A stretch of 64,000 nucleotides of DNA from Malikia granosa (GTDB taxonomy: Bacteria > Pseudomonadota > Gammaproteobacteria > Burkholderiales > Burkholderiaceae_C), in contig NZ_PVLQ01000012.1 in NCBI RefSeq assembly GCF_002980595.1, positions 62,001-126,000 of the forward strand. Reading direction: 5' to 3'. The notes beneath the pieces are model-generated. The model had not been told where the DNA came from and made no database searches. It worked only from the letters and a program-made list of their open reading frames with translations. Position numbers and translations under genes: made by a program. Positions 8,227 to 15,513 of the stretch are shown piece by piece (the stretch's first letter is position 1; each line of letters opens with the position of its first letter).

Positions 8227-9060
8227 TCAGAGCGCGTAGATCGGCTTGCGGCCGGCGGCGCCCTGGCTGGCGCCGGTTTCGGCGGTCAGGGTGAAGAAGG
8301 GCGAGGCACCACTGGTCGCTGCCAGCTGGTCGGCGGTGGACAGCAGCTCGGGCAGCAGCGCCTGCATGCGCTCGGGCGTGAAGCGCACGGTCGGACCGGC
8401 GACCGTGACCACGCCGAAGGCCGGCTGGCCGGCGAAGCGCACCGGCGCCGACATCGCGCTCAGGCCGGCGGTGTAGGTATCTATCGTCAGGCTGTAGCCT
8501 TGTTCGCGCGTGCGGTGCAGCGCCTCCAGCACGGCCGGCAGCGTGGCCGGCGCGGCCGGGCCGAAATCTTCCGGCTGGCCTATGCCCTGGCGCGCCACCA
8601 GGGCCAGCGCCGCGTCGTCGCTCATGGTCGACAGCCAGGCCCAGCCCGACGAGGAGCAGGACAGCTGCGCGTCGCTGCCCATGTCGGGGTCGTAGCGCAG
8701 GCCCTGGCGCGCGCCCTGGGCCCGGGCGACCCAGGTCAGGCGCTCGCCGTCGACCACCGACAGCCGCACCAGCTCGCCCGAGATCTCGGCCAGGCGATTC
8801 AGCAGCGGCTGGGCGATGTCGATGATGCCGCTGTTGCCCAGGTAGCTCAGTCCCATCGAGACCAGCTTGGTCGTCAGCAGGTAGTCGCCGTGGCCGCGCG
8901 CCTGGCGCACATAGCCCAGCCGCACCAGGTCGGCCAGCAGGCGGTGCACCGCGCTGCGCGGGATGTTGAGCTGGTCGGCGATGGCGCCGAGCTCCATGCC
9001 TTCGCCGTGCTGGGCCAGCAGTTCCAGGATGCCCAGGGTTCGTTCGAGTACGCCGTTCAT
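8227..9060 (-). CDS. IclR-family transcriptional regulator
   Basis: 277 residues. Residues 1-60 form the winged helix-turn-helix (LERTLGILELLAQHGEGM, then IPRSAVHRLLADLVRLGYV). The remainder matches the IclR effector-binding domain (LLTTKLVSMGLSYLG, ISGELVRLSVVDGERLTWVARAQG, GYSLTIDTYTAGLSAMSAPV). IclR regulators control catabolic operons in response to aromatic or small organic acids. The gene heads a minus-strand operon (flavoprotein, NIPSNAP, TIM barrel) and lies opposite the shikimate-dehydrogenase-like operon. The perfect dyad at 9290-9304 between the operons is the obvious candidate operator. The start at 9060 is preceded by AGGAGAAG. Confidence 0.92.
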   Translation of the reverse strand: MNGVLERTLGILELLAQHGEGMELGAIADQLNIPRSAVHRLLADLVRLGYVRQARGHGDYLLTTKLVSMGLSYLGNSGIIDIAQPLLNRLAEISGELVRLSVVDGERLTWVARAQGARQGLRYDPDMGSDAQLSCSSSGWAWLSTMSDDAALALVARQGIGQPEDFGPAAPATLPAVLEALHRTREQGYSLTIDTYTAGLSAMSAPVRFAGQPAFGVVTVAGPTVRFTPERMQALLPELLSTADQLAATSGASPFFTLTAETGASQGAAGRKPIYAL

Positions 9061-9081
9061 GTTTGCTTCTCCTGTGTTGGG

Positions 9082-9240
9082 TCAGGGGGCTAGCGTACAG
9101 GCGATGGCCTGGCCCGAGCCGGCCGATGCCAGGTCGGCCATGCCGGTCAGGGCCAGTTCGGGTTTGCGTGGAATCCGGTCAATGCGGGTGTGGCCGATGG
9201 CGCCAGCATCCAGCACCGCCAGGCGGTTGGCTTGGGTCAT
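9082..9240 (-). pseudogene. Remnant N-terminus of a Gfo/Idh/MocA-family oxidoreductase
   Basis: A 52-codon frame opens at the ATG at 9240. It reads as the beginning of a Gfo/Idh/MocA dehydrogenase: NRLAVLDAGAIGHTRIDRI, then PELALTGMADLASAG. In intact members the first part is a GxGxxG nucleotide loop followed by a GR-x-H-I-D-R-I-type helix and a strand ending in IAD. Here the first Gly is Asp, and the frame stops after only 52 codons, whereas intact enzymes are about 330-390 residues. It lies directly upstream of the IclR gene in the same direction and may still be translated as a short leader peptide. I read it as the residue of a deletion. Confidence 0.6.
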
Positions 9241-9266
9241 GGGTCTTGCTTGAGTTCTTGTTTGTA

Positions 9267-9327
9267 AGTGTATTCAAAAATTGAGAGATATTCAATAGTT
9301 GAATGTAATTCCACTTTTATGTATGAT
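9267..9327. promoter_or_regulatory. Back-to-back divergent promoters sharing a dyad operator
   Basis: The perfect dyad ATTCAA-TAG-TTGAAT (9290-9304) contains two -35 hexamers. On the plus strand TTGAAT (9299-9304) is followed after exactly 17 bp by TATGAT (9322-9327), a near-consensus -10 serving the shikimate-dehydrogenase-like gene. On the minus strand TTGAAT (9295-9290) is followed after exactly 17 bp by TACACT (9272-9267), serving the IclR operon. A regulator bound to the dyad would cover both -35 elements. The neighbouring IclR protein is the likely ligand (inference from position and the family's habit of binding short dyads at divergent promoters). Confidence 0.65.
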
Positions 9328-9366
9328 CCGACGCAAACATCCACTCCTTCCTTGGCAGAGACAGAC

Positions 9367-10161
9367 ATGACCCAGCTTCTCAACGGCGCGACCCGCGTGC
9401 ATTTCATCGTCGGCGACCCGATCGCCCAGGTGAAGTCCCCGGCTGGCGTGACCCAGGCCTTCCAGCAGGCCGGCCACGACGCGATCTGCATCCCGGCCCA
9501 TGTGGCGCCGGCCGACCTGGCGGGCTGGCATGCCGGCGTCTCGCTGGCCGGCAACGTCGACGGCATCATCGTGACCGTGCCGCACAAGTTCGCCTACCAG
9601 GCGCTGTGCGACACCAGCTCCGAGCGCGCCGCCTTCCTGGGGGCTTGCAACGTGCTGCGGCGCAATCCAGATGGCAGCTGGCATGGCGACATGTTCGACG
9701 GCCTGGGCTATGTCGAGGCCCTGCGCAGCAAGGGTTGCGCGATCGAGGGCAAGCGCGTGCTGCTGGTCGGCGCGGGGGGCGCCGGCTCGGCGATTGCCTA
9801 TTCGCTGGTCACCGGCGGCGTCAGCCAGCTCGCGATCCACGATCCGGACCTGAGCCGCCGCGACATCCTGGTGCAGCGCCTGGGCAGCCTGGGCCTGTGC
9901 CCGGTGGTCGCCGGCAGCCCCGACCCGAGCGGCCAGGACATCGTGCTCAACGCCACCCCGGTCGGCATGAAGGAGGGCGACCCGCATCCGATCGACTCGA
10001 GCCGCTTCACGCCCGAGATGTTCGTCGGTTGCGTGATCACGGCGCCGGCCGTGCCGCCGATGATCCAGGCCGCGCGCGAGCTGGGCTGCCACACCATGAC
10101 CGGCGCCGACATGTTCGCCCGGGTGCGCGACCTGATGGTGGCCTTCCTGCTGGGGAAATGA
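9367..10161 (+). CDS. Shikimate dehydrogenase-like oxidoreductase
   Basis: 264 residues, the usual AroE-family length. The catalytic Lys/Asp pair is kept: VTVPHK with Lys74 and GDMFDG with Asp111. Asn95 (ACNV) and the NADP loop GAGGAG (135-140) are present, as is NATPVGM. Substrate contacts differ from true AroE. The usual Ser-x-Ser-Pro reads Val22-Lys-Ser24-Pro, and the usual NTDG reads MFDG, so the natural substrate is probably not shikimate itself but a related hydroaromatic compound. The frame extends upstream through the promoter; the ATG at 9367 is the first start aligned with the family. Its stop TGA directly precedes the next gene's ATG. Confidence 0.85.
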   Translation: MTQLLNGATRVHFIVGDPIAQVKSPAGVTQAFQQAGHDAICIPAHVAPADLAGWHAGVSLAGNVDGIIVTVPHKFAYQALCDTSSERAAFLGACNVLRRNPDGSWHGDMFDGLGYVEALRSKGCAIEGKRVLLVGAGGAGSAIAYSLVTGGVSQLAIHDPDLSRRDILVQRLGSLGLCPVVAGSPDPSGQDIVLNATPVGMKEGDPHPIDSSRFTPEMFVGCVITAPAVPPMIQAARELGCHTMTGADMFARVRDLMVAFLLGK

Positions 10162-11910
10162 ATGCAAGTCCTGAGCCAGAACCTGCAAGCCATTCCTGAG
10201 CAGGACAGCTACGACCTGGTCGTGATCGGTGCCGGTGGCGCCGGCATGTCGGCCGCGCTCTATGCCGCGATCGACGGCGCCAAGGTGCTGCTGGTCGAAC
10301 GCAGCGAACATGTCGGCGGCACCACCGCCTGGTCTGCCGGCACCACCTGGGTACCGGGCAGCCACCATGCAGCCAAGGTCAATCCGCAGGACAACCTGGA
10401 CCAGGCCAGGCGTTATCTCGACAACGCCATCGGCGAGTGCAGCGACCCGGCGCTGCGCCAGGCCTTCCTCGACCATGGCAAGGCCGCGGTCGAGCGGATC
10501 GAGGCCCACAGCGAGCTGCGCTACCGGCCCTACCCGAAGCACCCGGACTACATCTCCGACCTCGGCGGATCGACCCTGAGCGGGCGCGCGCTCGAGCCGC
10601 TGCCCTTCGACGGCCGCCTGCTCGGCGAGCTGTTCCAGCTGATCCGCCCGCCGATCCCCGAGTTCACCGTGCTCGGCGGCATGATGGTCGACCGCACCGA
10701 CATCAACCACCTGCTGGGGATGACGAAGTCGCTGGCCTCGTTCCGCCATTCGGCCCGCATCCTCCTGCGCCACCTGAAGGACCGGCTCGGCCACAGCCGC
10801 GGCACCCGGCTGGTGATGGGCAATGCCCTGGCGGCACGCCTGCTGTATTCGCTGTCCCGGCACGACAAGGTCACGCTGGCGCTCAACACCACGGTCGAGC
10901 AGATCGGCCACAAGACCGGCCAGAGCGGTCAGGTCGTCGACAGCGTGACGCTGCTGCAGCATGGCCAGCGCCGCAAGGTCCAGGTGCGCGGCGGGGTCGT
11001 GCTGGCCAGCGGCGGCTTCAACCGCAACCCGGAACTGCGCGCCAAGCTGCTGCCCGGCATTCCGCTCGACTGGTGTCCGGCCGCACCCGGCCACACCGGC
11101 CAGGCCCATGGGCTGGCGTCAGCCCTGGGCGCGCAGTACGGCGAGGGCGCCCTGTCCCACTCGTTCTGGGCCCCGGTGTCGCGACGCCAGCGCCCGGACG
11201 GCAGCTGGGCGGTGTTCCCGCATTTCGTGATGGACCGTGCCAAGCCCGGTTTCCTGACCGTGAACCAGGCTGGCGAGCGCTTCGTCAACGAAAGCACCTC
11301 CTACCACCTGTTCGGCCTCGGCATGCAGGCGGCGCATCAGCAAAGTCCCAGCATCCCGGCCTACCTGGTCTGCGACAGCGCGGCGCTGCACAAGTACGGC
11401 ATCGGCATGGTGCGACCCGGCGCCAGCACCGGCTTGCTCAAGTCCTTCCTGGCCGACGGCTACCTGACCCAGGGCGCGACCCTGGACGAGCTGGCGGCCA
11501 GGCTCGGCATCTCGGCCCAGGGCCTCAAGTCCAGCGTCGAGAAGATCAATGCCTATGCCCAGACCGGCATCGATCCGGATTTCGGCCGCGGCTCGACCGC
11601 CTATTCGCACAACATCGGCGACGCCAGCGCGGGCGGCAAGAACCCCAACCTGGGGCCGCTGCGGCAAGGCCCGTACTACGCGGTCAGGCTGTATCCGGGC
11701 GACATCGGCGCCGCCACCGGCTTCGTCACCGATGCCCAGGCACGCGTGCTCGACGCCGAGCGCCAGCCGATCGCCGGCCTGTACGCGGTCGGCAACGACC
11801 AGCATTCGATCATGGGCGGCGTCTACACCGCGCCGGGCATCACGATCGGTCCGGGCCTGGTGTTCGCCTACCTCGCGAGCCGCGACGCGCTGGCGCGCGC
11901 CCAGGCCTGA
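10162..11910 (+). CDS. KstD-like FAD-dependent dehydrogenase
   Basis: 582 residues, the second full-length KstD-like flavoprotein. GAGGAG at 23-28 is the FAD loop and GGTTAWSAGTTWVPG follows. The C-terminal GPYYAV carries the catalytic-type Tyr506, then GDIGAATGF, GNDQHSIMGG and APGITIGPGLVF. The start codon abuts the stop of the shikimate-dehydrogenase-like gene with no gap, so the two are translationally coupled. A sequential oxidation of one cyclic substrate (alcohol to ketone, then ring desaturation) is the simplest reading, but it is inference. It differs enough from the minus-strand paralogue that they probably act on different intermediates. Confidence 0.88.
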   Translation: MQVLSQNLQAIPEQDSYDLVVIGAGGAGMSAALYAAIDGAKVLLVERSEHVGGTTAWSAGTTWVPGSHHAAKVNPQDNLDQARRYLDNAIGECSDPALRQAFLDHGKAAVERIEAHSELRYRPYPKHPDYISDLGGSTLSGRALEPLPFDGRLLGELFQLIRPPIPEFTVLGGMMVDRTDINHLLGMTKSLASFRHSARILLRHLKDRLGHSRGTRLVMGNALAARLLYSLSRHDKVTLALNTTVEQIGHKTGQSGQVVDSVTLLQHGQRRKVQVRGGVVLASGGFNRNPELRAKLLPGIPLDWCPAAPGHTGQAHGLASALGAQYGEGALSHSFWAPVSRRQRPDGSWAVFPHFVMDRAKPGFLTVNQAGERFVNESTSYHLFGLGMQAAHQQSPSIPAYLVCDSAALHKYGIGMVRPGASTGLLKSFLADGYLTQGATLDELAARLGISAQGLKSSVEKINAYAQTGIDPDFGRGSTAYSHNIGDASAGGKNPNLGPLRQGPYYAVRLYPGDIGAATGFVTDAQARVLDAERQPIAGLYAVGNDQHSIMGGVYTAPGITIGPGLVFAYLASRDALARAQA

Positions 11911-11941
11911 AGCCTAACCCCCGTGCTTACCCTTGTTGCGA

Positions 11942-11973
11942 TCGATGATCGTTCTGAAGTTATCGATCATCGA
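11942..11973. promoter_or_regulatory. Inverted repeat upstream of tctC
   Basis: TCGATGATCG (11942-11951) and CGATCATCGA (11964-11973) are perfect 10-bp inverted arms around a 12-base loop. There is no following T-run, so a terminator is unlikely. The position, 140 bp upstream of the tctC start and just after the flavoprotein gene, fits an operator for the transport operon. No -35/-10 pair stands out nearby. Confidence 0.4.
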
Positions 11974-12112
11974 GCATTGAAGGGACAGGCCAGCGAGGCC
12001 AGCTGCCTCGACCGGCCTACAGTGCGCAGGCTATCGCATCGCTGCGGACTTTCTGCCCTTGAGTCCGGGACGCAGGACTCCAACCCTTTCCATTCCTGAC
12101 AGGAGACAAACC

Positions 12113-13126
12113 ATGCAAAGCCACAAACGCAAGATCCTGACGACAGCCCTGCTGGCCGTTGCCGCCACCACCCTGGGGGGCAATGCCTTTGCCCAGGCCT
12201 ACCCGGCGCGCGACGTCACGGCCGTGATCCAGTGGGGTGCCGGCGGTGGCACCGACGTGGCGATGCGTGGCTACGCGCCTTACGCCGAGGAGGCGCTGGG
12301 CAAGAAGATCGTGCTGCAGAACAAGCCCGGCGCCGCCGGTGCGATCGGCGCCAACTTCGTGCTGCAGCAGCCGGCCGACGGCTACACCCTGCTGATGGGC
12401 GCCGAGCCGCAGTCGCTCTACAAGGTCATGGGCACGGCCGACTTCGACTACGACAAGTTCTACCCGATCAACATCGCGGCCGTCGCCAACACCATCCTGC
12501 TGGTCGCGCGTCCTGACGCGCCCTGGAACACCACGCAGGACCTGCTGAGCTTCGTCCAGTCCAACCCCAGGAAGGTCAAGCAGTACCTGGCCGGCCAGGG
12601 CACGGTGCCGTTCACGGTCAACGCGATGATGAACAGCCTGACCAAGTTCGACACCATCAAGGTGCCGTTCGATGGCGATGGCCCGGCGATTGCGGCGCTG
12701 CAGGGCGGCCATGCCGACATCGGCTTCATCGCCTCGGGTGCGGTGATCGAGCATATCAAGGCCGGCCGACTCAAGGCGCTTGCCGTGCTGAGCGACAAGC
12801 CCTTCCAGAACATCCCGCCGATGACCGATGCGCCCTCGCTGCGCGGCCTGCCCAAGTACCTGCCCTGGGGGCCTTGGTATGGCGTGTTCGTCAAGAAGGA
12901 GACCCCCGACGATGTCAAGGCCAAGCTGGTCGCGGCCTTCAAGAAGGCGGGTGACAACCCGAAGTACCGCCAGCTGATGGAAAGCCGCGGCACGACCATG
13001 CTCAACATCGGCGGCGCCGAGGCCGAGAAGTTCATCCAGAAGTGGCAGTCGACCACCGCCTGGCTGTACCAGGACGCCGGCGTGGCCAAGAAGAACCCGG
13101 CCGAGCTCGGCATCCCCAAGCCCTGA
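12113..13126 (+). CDS. tctC: TctC/Bug-type periplasmic substrate-binding protein
   Basis: 337 residues. The N-terminus MQSHKRKILTTALLAVAATT, ending near FAQA, is a Sec signal peptide. The mature protein begins YPARDVTAVIQWGAGGGTD and contains NKPGAAGAIGANFV and LMGAEPQSLY, typical of the Bug receptor family. It would capture a carboxylate in the periplasm and deliver it to the TctAB membrane components encoded next. The start at 12113 has AGGAG 7 bp upstream. Bug receptors bind many acids (citrate, terephthalate, nicotinate, amino acids), so the ligand cannot be named, but it is likely the substrate of the neighbouring catabolic genes. Confidence 0.93.
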   Translation: MQSHKRKILTTALLAVAATTLGGNAFAQAYPARDVTAVIQWGAGGGTDVAMRGYAPYAEEALGKKIVLQNKPGAAGAIGANFVLQQPADGYTLLMGAEPQSLYKVMGTADFDYDKFYPINIAAVANTILLVARPDAPWNTTQDLLSFVQSNPRKVKQYLAGQGTVPFTVNAMMNSLTKFDTIKVPFDGDGPAIAALQGGHADIGFIASGAVIEHIKAGRLKALAVLSDKPFQNIPPMTDAPSLRGLPKYLPWGPWYGVFVKKETPDDVKAKLVAAFKKAGDNPKYRQLMESRGTTMLNIGGAEAEKFIQKWQSTTAWLYQDAGVAKKNPAELGIPKP

Positions 13127-13241
13127 GTCGGTTCCGGCCCCGGGGCTGGTCGGCCACCAGACCTGGCCGGTCCCGGATTGAATGGATCGGCAGCCCCCGG
13201 GCTGTCCGGTCCTGCCTGGCTTACAAGAGGAAACCAATTTC

Positions 13242-13748
13242 ATGCACACCAGCCATCCCCGCCTGCCCGGTGAGCTGACCTTCATGGCGCTCGCCGTGGC
13301 ATTCAGCGCTTTCATGCTCTGGGCCGCCTACAACATTTCCCACTTCGAATCGATTTCCTCGCCTGGCGCCTTCCCGATGCTGTGCGCGGCGCTGCTCCTG
13401 GTCACCGGCCTGATGAGCCTGGCCAAGACCGCCCGGGCCAGGCTGGAGCTGGAAGGCGATACCTTCTTCCAGCATTTCGTGCGCAAGCTCGCGCCGCTGC
13501 AACTGGTGCTGTTCACGCTGCTGATCGTGGCTTATGCGCTCACGCTGGAGATCGTCGGCTTCCTGCTCGGCTCCTACCTGTTCCTGCTGCTGTCGATGCA
13601 GGTGCTGGGCAGCCAGCGCTTCGGGCTCAACCTGCTGGTCAGCGCGGTGGTGTTGGCAGCGATCTTTGTCGTGTTCCAGACCGCCTTCTCGGTCGTGCTG
13701 CCTGCGGGCAGCCTGGTCGGTCCCTATCTGCCGGAGTTCCTCAAATGA
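13242..13748 (+). CDS. tctB: TctB small membrane subunit of tripartite tricarboxylate transporter
   Basis: 168 residues with about four hydrophobic segments (FMALAVAFSAFMLWAAY; FPMLCAALLLVTGLM; LVLFTLLIVAYALTLEIVGF; LLVSAVVLAAIFVVFQ). SSPGAFPML near residue 40 is characteristic of TctB. It forms the membrane part of the secondary transporter with TctA. The ATG at 13242 follows AAGAGGAAA. The gap from tctC is 115 bp, and the stop overlaps the tctA start (ATGA). Confidence 0.88.
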   Translation: MHTSHPRLPGELTFMALAVAFSAFMLWAAYNISHFESISSPGAFPMLCAALLLVTGLMSLAKTARARLELEGDTFFQHFVRKLAPLQLVLFTLLIVAYALTLEIVGFLLGSYLFLLLSMQVLGSQRFGLNLLVSAVVLAAIFVVFQTAFSVVLPAGSLVGPYLPEFLK

Positions 13749-15238
13749 CGGAAGCCCTTGGTTATTTCCTGATGTCCTGGCTGGACCCGATGATGCTGCT
13801 GCTGACGGCAGCGGGCACCTTTGCCGGCATCTACATCGGCGCGATTCCCGGCCTGTCGGTCACGATGGCGGTCTCGATTCTGATCTCCTTCACCTTCAAG
13901 TGGGACGTCAACCACGCGCTGGCACTGATCTCGGGCATCTACCTCGGGGGCGTCTATGGCGGCTCGCGCAGCGCGATCCTGCTCAACATCCCGGGTGCGC
14001 CGTCGGCCATCGCCACCGGCATGGACGGCTTTCCGCTGGCCAAGCGCGGCGAGGCGGGCCAGGCCATCGGCCTGACCACGGTGGTCTCGGTCTATGGCGG
14101 CTTCGTCGGCATCCTGGCGCTGGCCGTCGCCGCGCCGGCGGTCTCCGACCTGGCGCTCAAGTTCGGTCCGCGCGAGTACCTGCTGCTGGCCATGTGGGGC
14201 CTGCTGCTGGTGGGCAGCCTGTCGGGCGAGTCGCTCTCGAAGGGTATCTTCTCGGGCGCGCTCGGTGCCCTGATCGCCTGCGTCGGCCTCGACCCGATGA
14301 CGGGCGAGCAGCGCCTGACCTTCGGCAGCCTGCAGCTGTCGGCCGGCATCTCCTACATCGCCGCCATGATCGGCTTCTTCGGCGTCGCCGAGGTGATCGC
14401 GCAGATCCATGAGCTCAAGATCAAGGCCATCAAGCAGGATGTCAGCAAGATCATCCCGTCCTGGAACCTGGTGCGCAAGCACCTGGGCCTGGCAACCCGC
14501 ACCTCGACCATTGGCGTGGTGGTCGGTGCGCTGCCCGGCGCGGGTGGCGACATCGCGGCGCTGATGGCCTACGACCATGCCAAGCGCACGGTCAAGAACC
14601 CGTCGCGTCCCTTCGGCCAGGGTGCCTACGAAGGCCTGGTGGCACCGGAGTCGGCCAACAACGCCGCCGTCGGCGGTGCCTACGTGCCGATGCTGACACT
14701 GGGCATCCCGGGCGATGCGGTGACCGCCGTCATCATCGGTGCGCTCTACATCCACGGCCTCAAGCCGGGTCCGATGCTGATGATCGAGACCCCGCACCTG
14801 TTCTGGTTCATCGTCGGCTCGCTCTGCCTGGCCAACCTGTTCCTGTTGGTGTTCGGCCTGACCGGCATCAAGATCTTCGCCAAGATCGTCGAGACGCCCA
14901 AGCCCATCCTGCTGCCGCTGATCCTGGTGCTGTCCGCCGTTGGCGCCTATGCGATCAACAACAACCCGGTCGATGTCTACTGGATGCTGGGCTTCGGCTT
15001 GCTGGGCTATTTCCTCAAGATGTACGGCTTCCAGGTCGGTCCGGTCATCCTGGGCATGATCCTGGGCCCGATGATGGACCGCAGCTATCGCCAGGCCATG
15101 ATGTCGACCGGCGACGATGTCGGCCTGTTCCTGACCGAGTTCGTCACCACCCCGCTGTCGGCCATCATCCTGGCCGCGGTGGTCTTCACCGTGGTCAGCC
15201 AGACCCAGTGGTGGAAGAGGCTGCTGCGCCGCGCCTGA
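13745..15238 (+). CDS. tctA: TctA large membrane subunit of tripartite tricarboxylate transporter
   Basis: 497 residues, about 11-12 hydrophobic helices. Family marks are GIYIGAIPGLSVTMAVSIL near the N-terminus, GIYLGGVYGGSRSAILLNIPG, and the internal repeat copy GVVVGALPGAGGDIAALMAY, followed by PESANNAAVGGAYVPMLTLGIPGD. TctA is the channel-forming subunit of a cation-coupled importer. Translation is coupled to tctB through a 4-bp overlap. Together with tctC it makes a complete importer next to the catabolic genes. Confidence 0.93.
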   Translation: MTEALGYFLMSWLDPMMLLLTAAGTFAGIYIGAIPGLSVTMAVSILISFTFKWDVNHALALISGIYLGGVYGGSRSAILLNIPGAPSAIATGMDGFPLAKRGEAGQAIGLTTVVSVYGGFVGILALAVAAPAVSDLALKFGPREYLLLAMWGLLLVGSLSGESLSKGIFSGALGALIACVGLDPMTGEQRLTFGSLQLSAGISYIAAMIGFFGVAEVIAQIHELKIKAIKQDVSKIIPSWNLVRKHLGLATRTSTIGVVVGALPGAGGDIAALMAYDHAKRTVKNPSRPFGQGAYEGLVAPESANNAAVGGAYVPMLTLGIPGDAVTAVIIGALYIHGLKPGPMLMIETPHLFWFIVGSLCLANLFLLVFGLTGIKIFAKIVETPKPILLPLILVLSAVGAYAINNNPVDVYWMLGFGLLGYFLKMYGFQVGPVILGMILGPMMDRSYRQAMMSTGDDVGLFLTEFVTTPLSAIILAAVVFTVVSQTQWWKRLLRRA

Positions 15239-15262
15239 GAAGCCGCCGCTCCTGCCACCATG

Positions 15263-15282
15263 GCCCGGGCTTCGTCCCGGGC
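15263..15282 (+). terminator. Possible terminator after tctA
   Basis: GCCCGGG and CCCGGGC pair around the loop CTTCGT. The downstream T content (TTGCTGTCTGTG) is weak, so termination may be partial or the hairpin may have another role. Confidence 0.4.
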
Positions 15283-15323
15283 TTGCTGTCTGTGCCGGCC
15301 GCGGACCTCCTGGGATTAACCCT

Positions 15324-15339
15324 ATGAGTGAACGCTCAT
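15324..15339. promoter_or_regulatory. Dyad upstream of dctP
   Basis: ATGAGTG-AA-CGCTCAT is a 7-bp dyad with one G/T mismatch, placed 175 bp before the dctP start in an otherwise featureless 275-bp gap. It may be an operator; the binding protein is unknown. Confidence 0.3.
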
Positions 15340-15513
15340 CGATCATGGCTGTGCGTTGATCGTGCCTTGTCGCCAGGTGGCACCGGTCTGGCGGCCCGAC
15401 TTGACCCTACAGTCCAGTCACCGCATGGAATGCCGACCAGGCCGCTGCCATCCAGCCCGCTGGCCGGCACGGGCGGCAGTCCACCAGCCCTTCACTCATC
15501 AGAGGACAGACAG

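Noticed and set aside
5746-9093. A 1115-codon open frame on the plus strand
   Set aside because: It is antisense to four well-supported minus-strand genes. Its translation is Arg/Gly/Ala/His-rich with no domain character, a common artefact of high-GC coding DNA.
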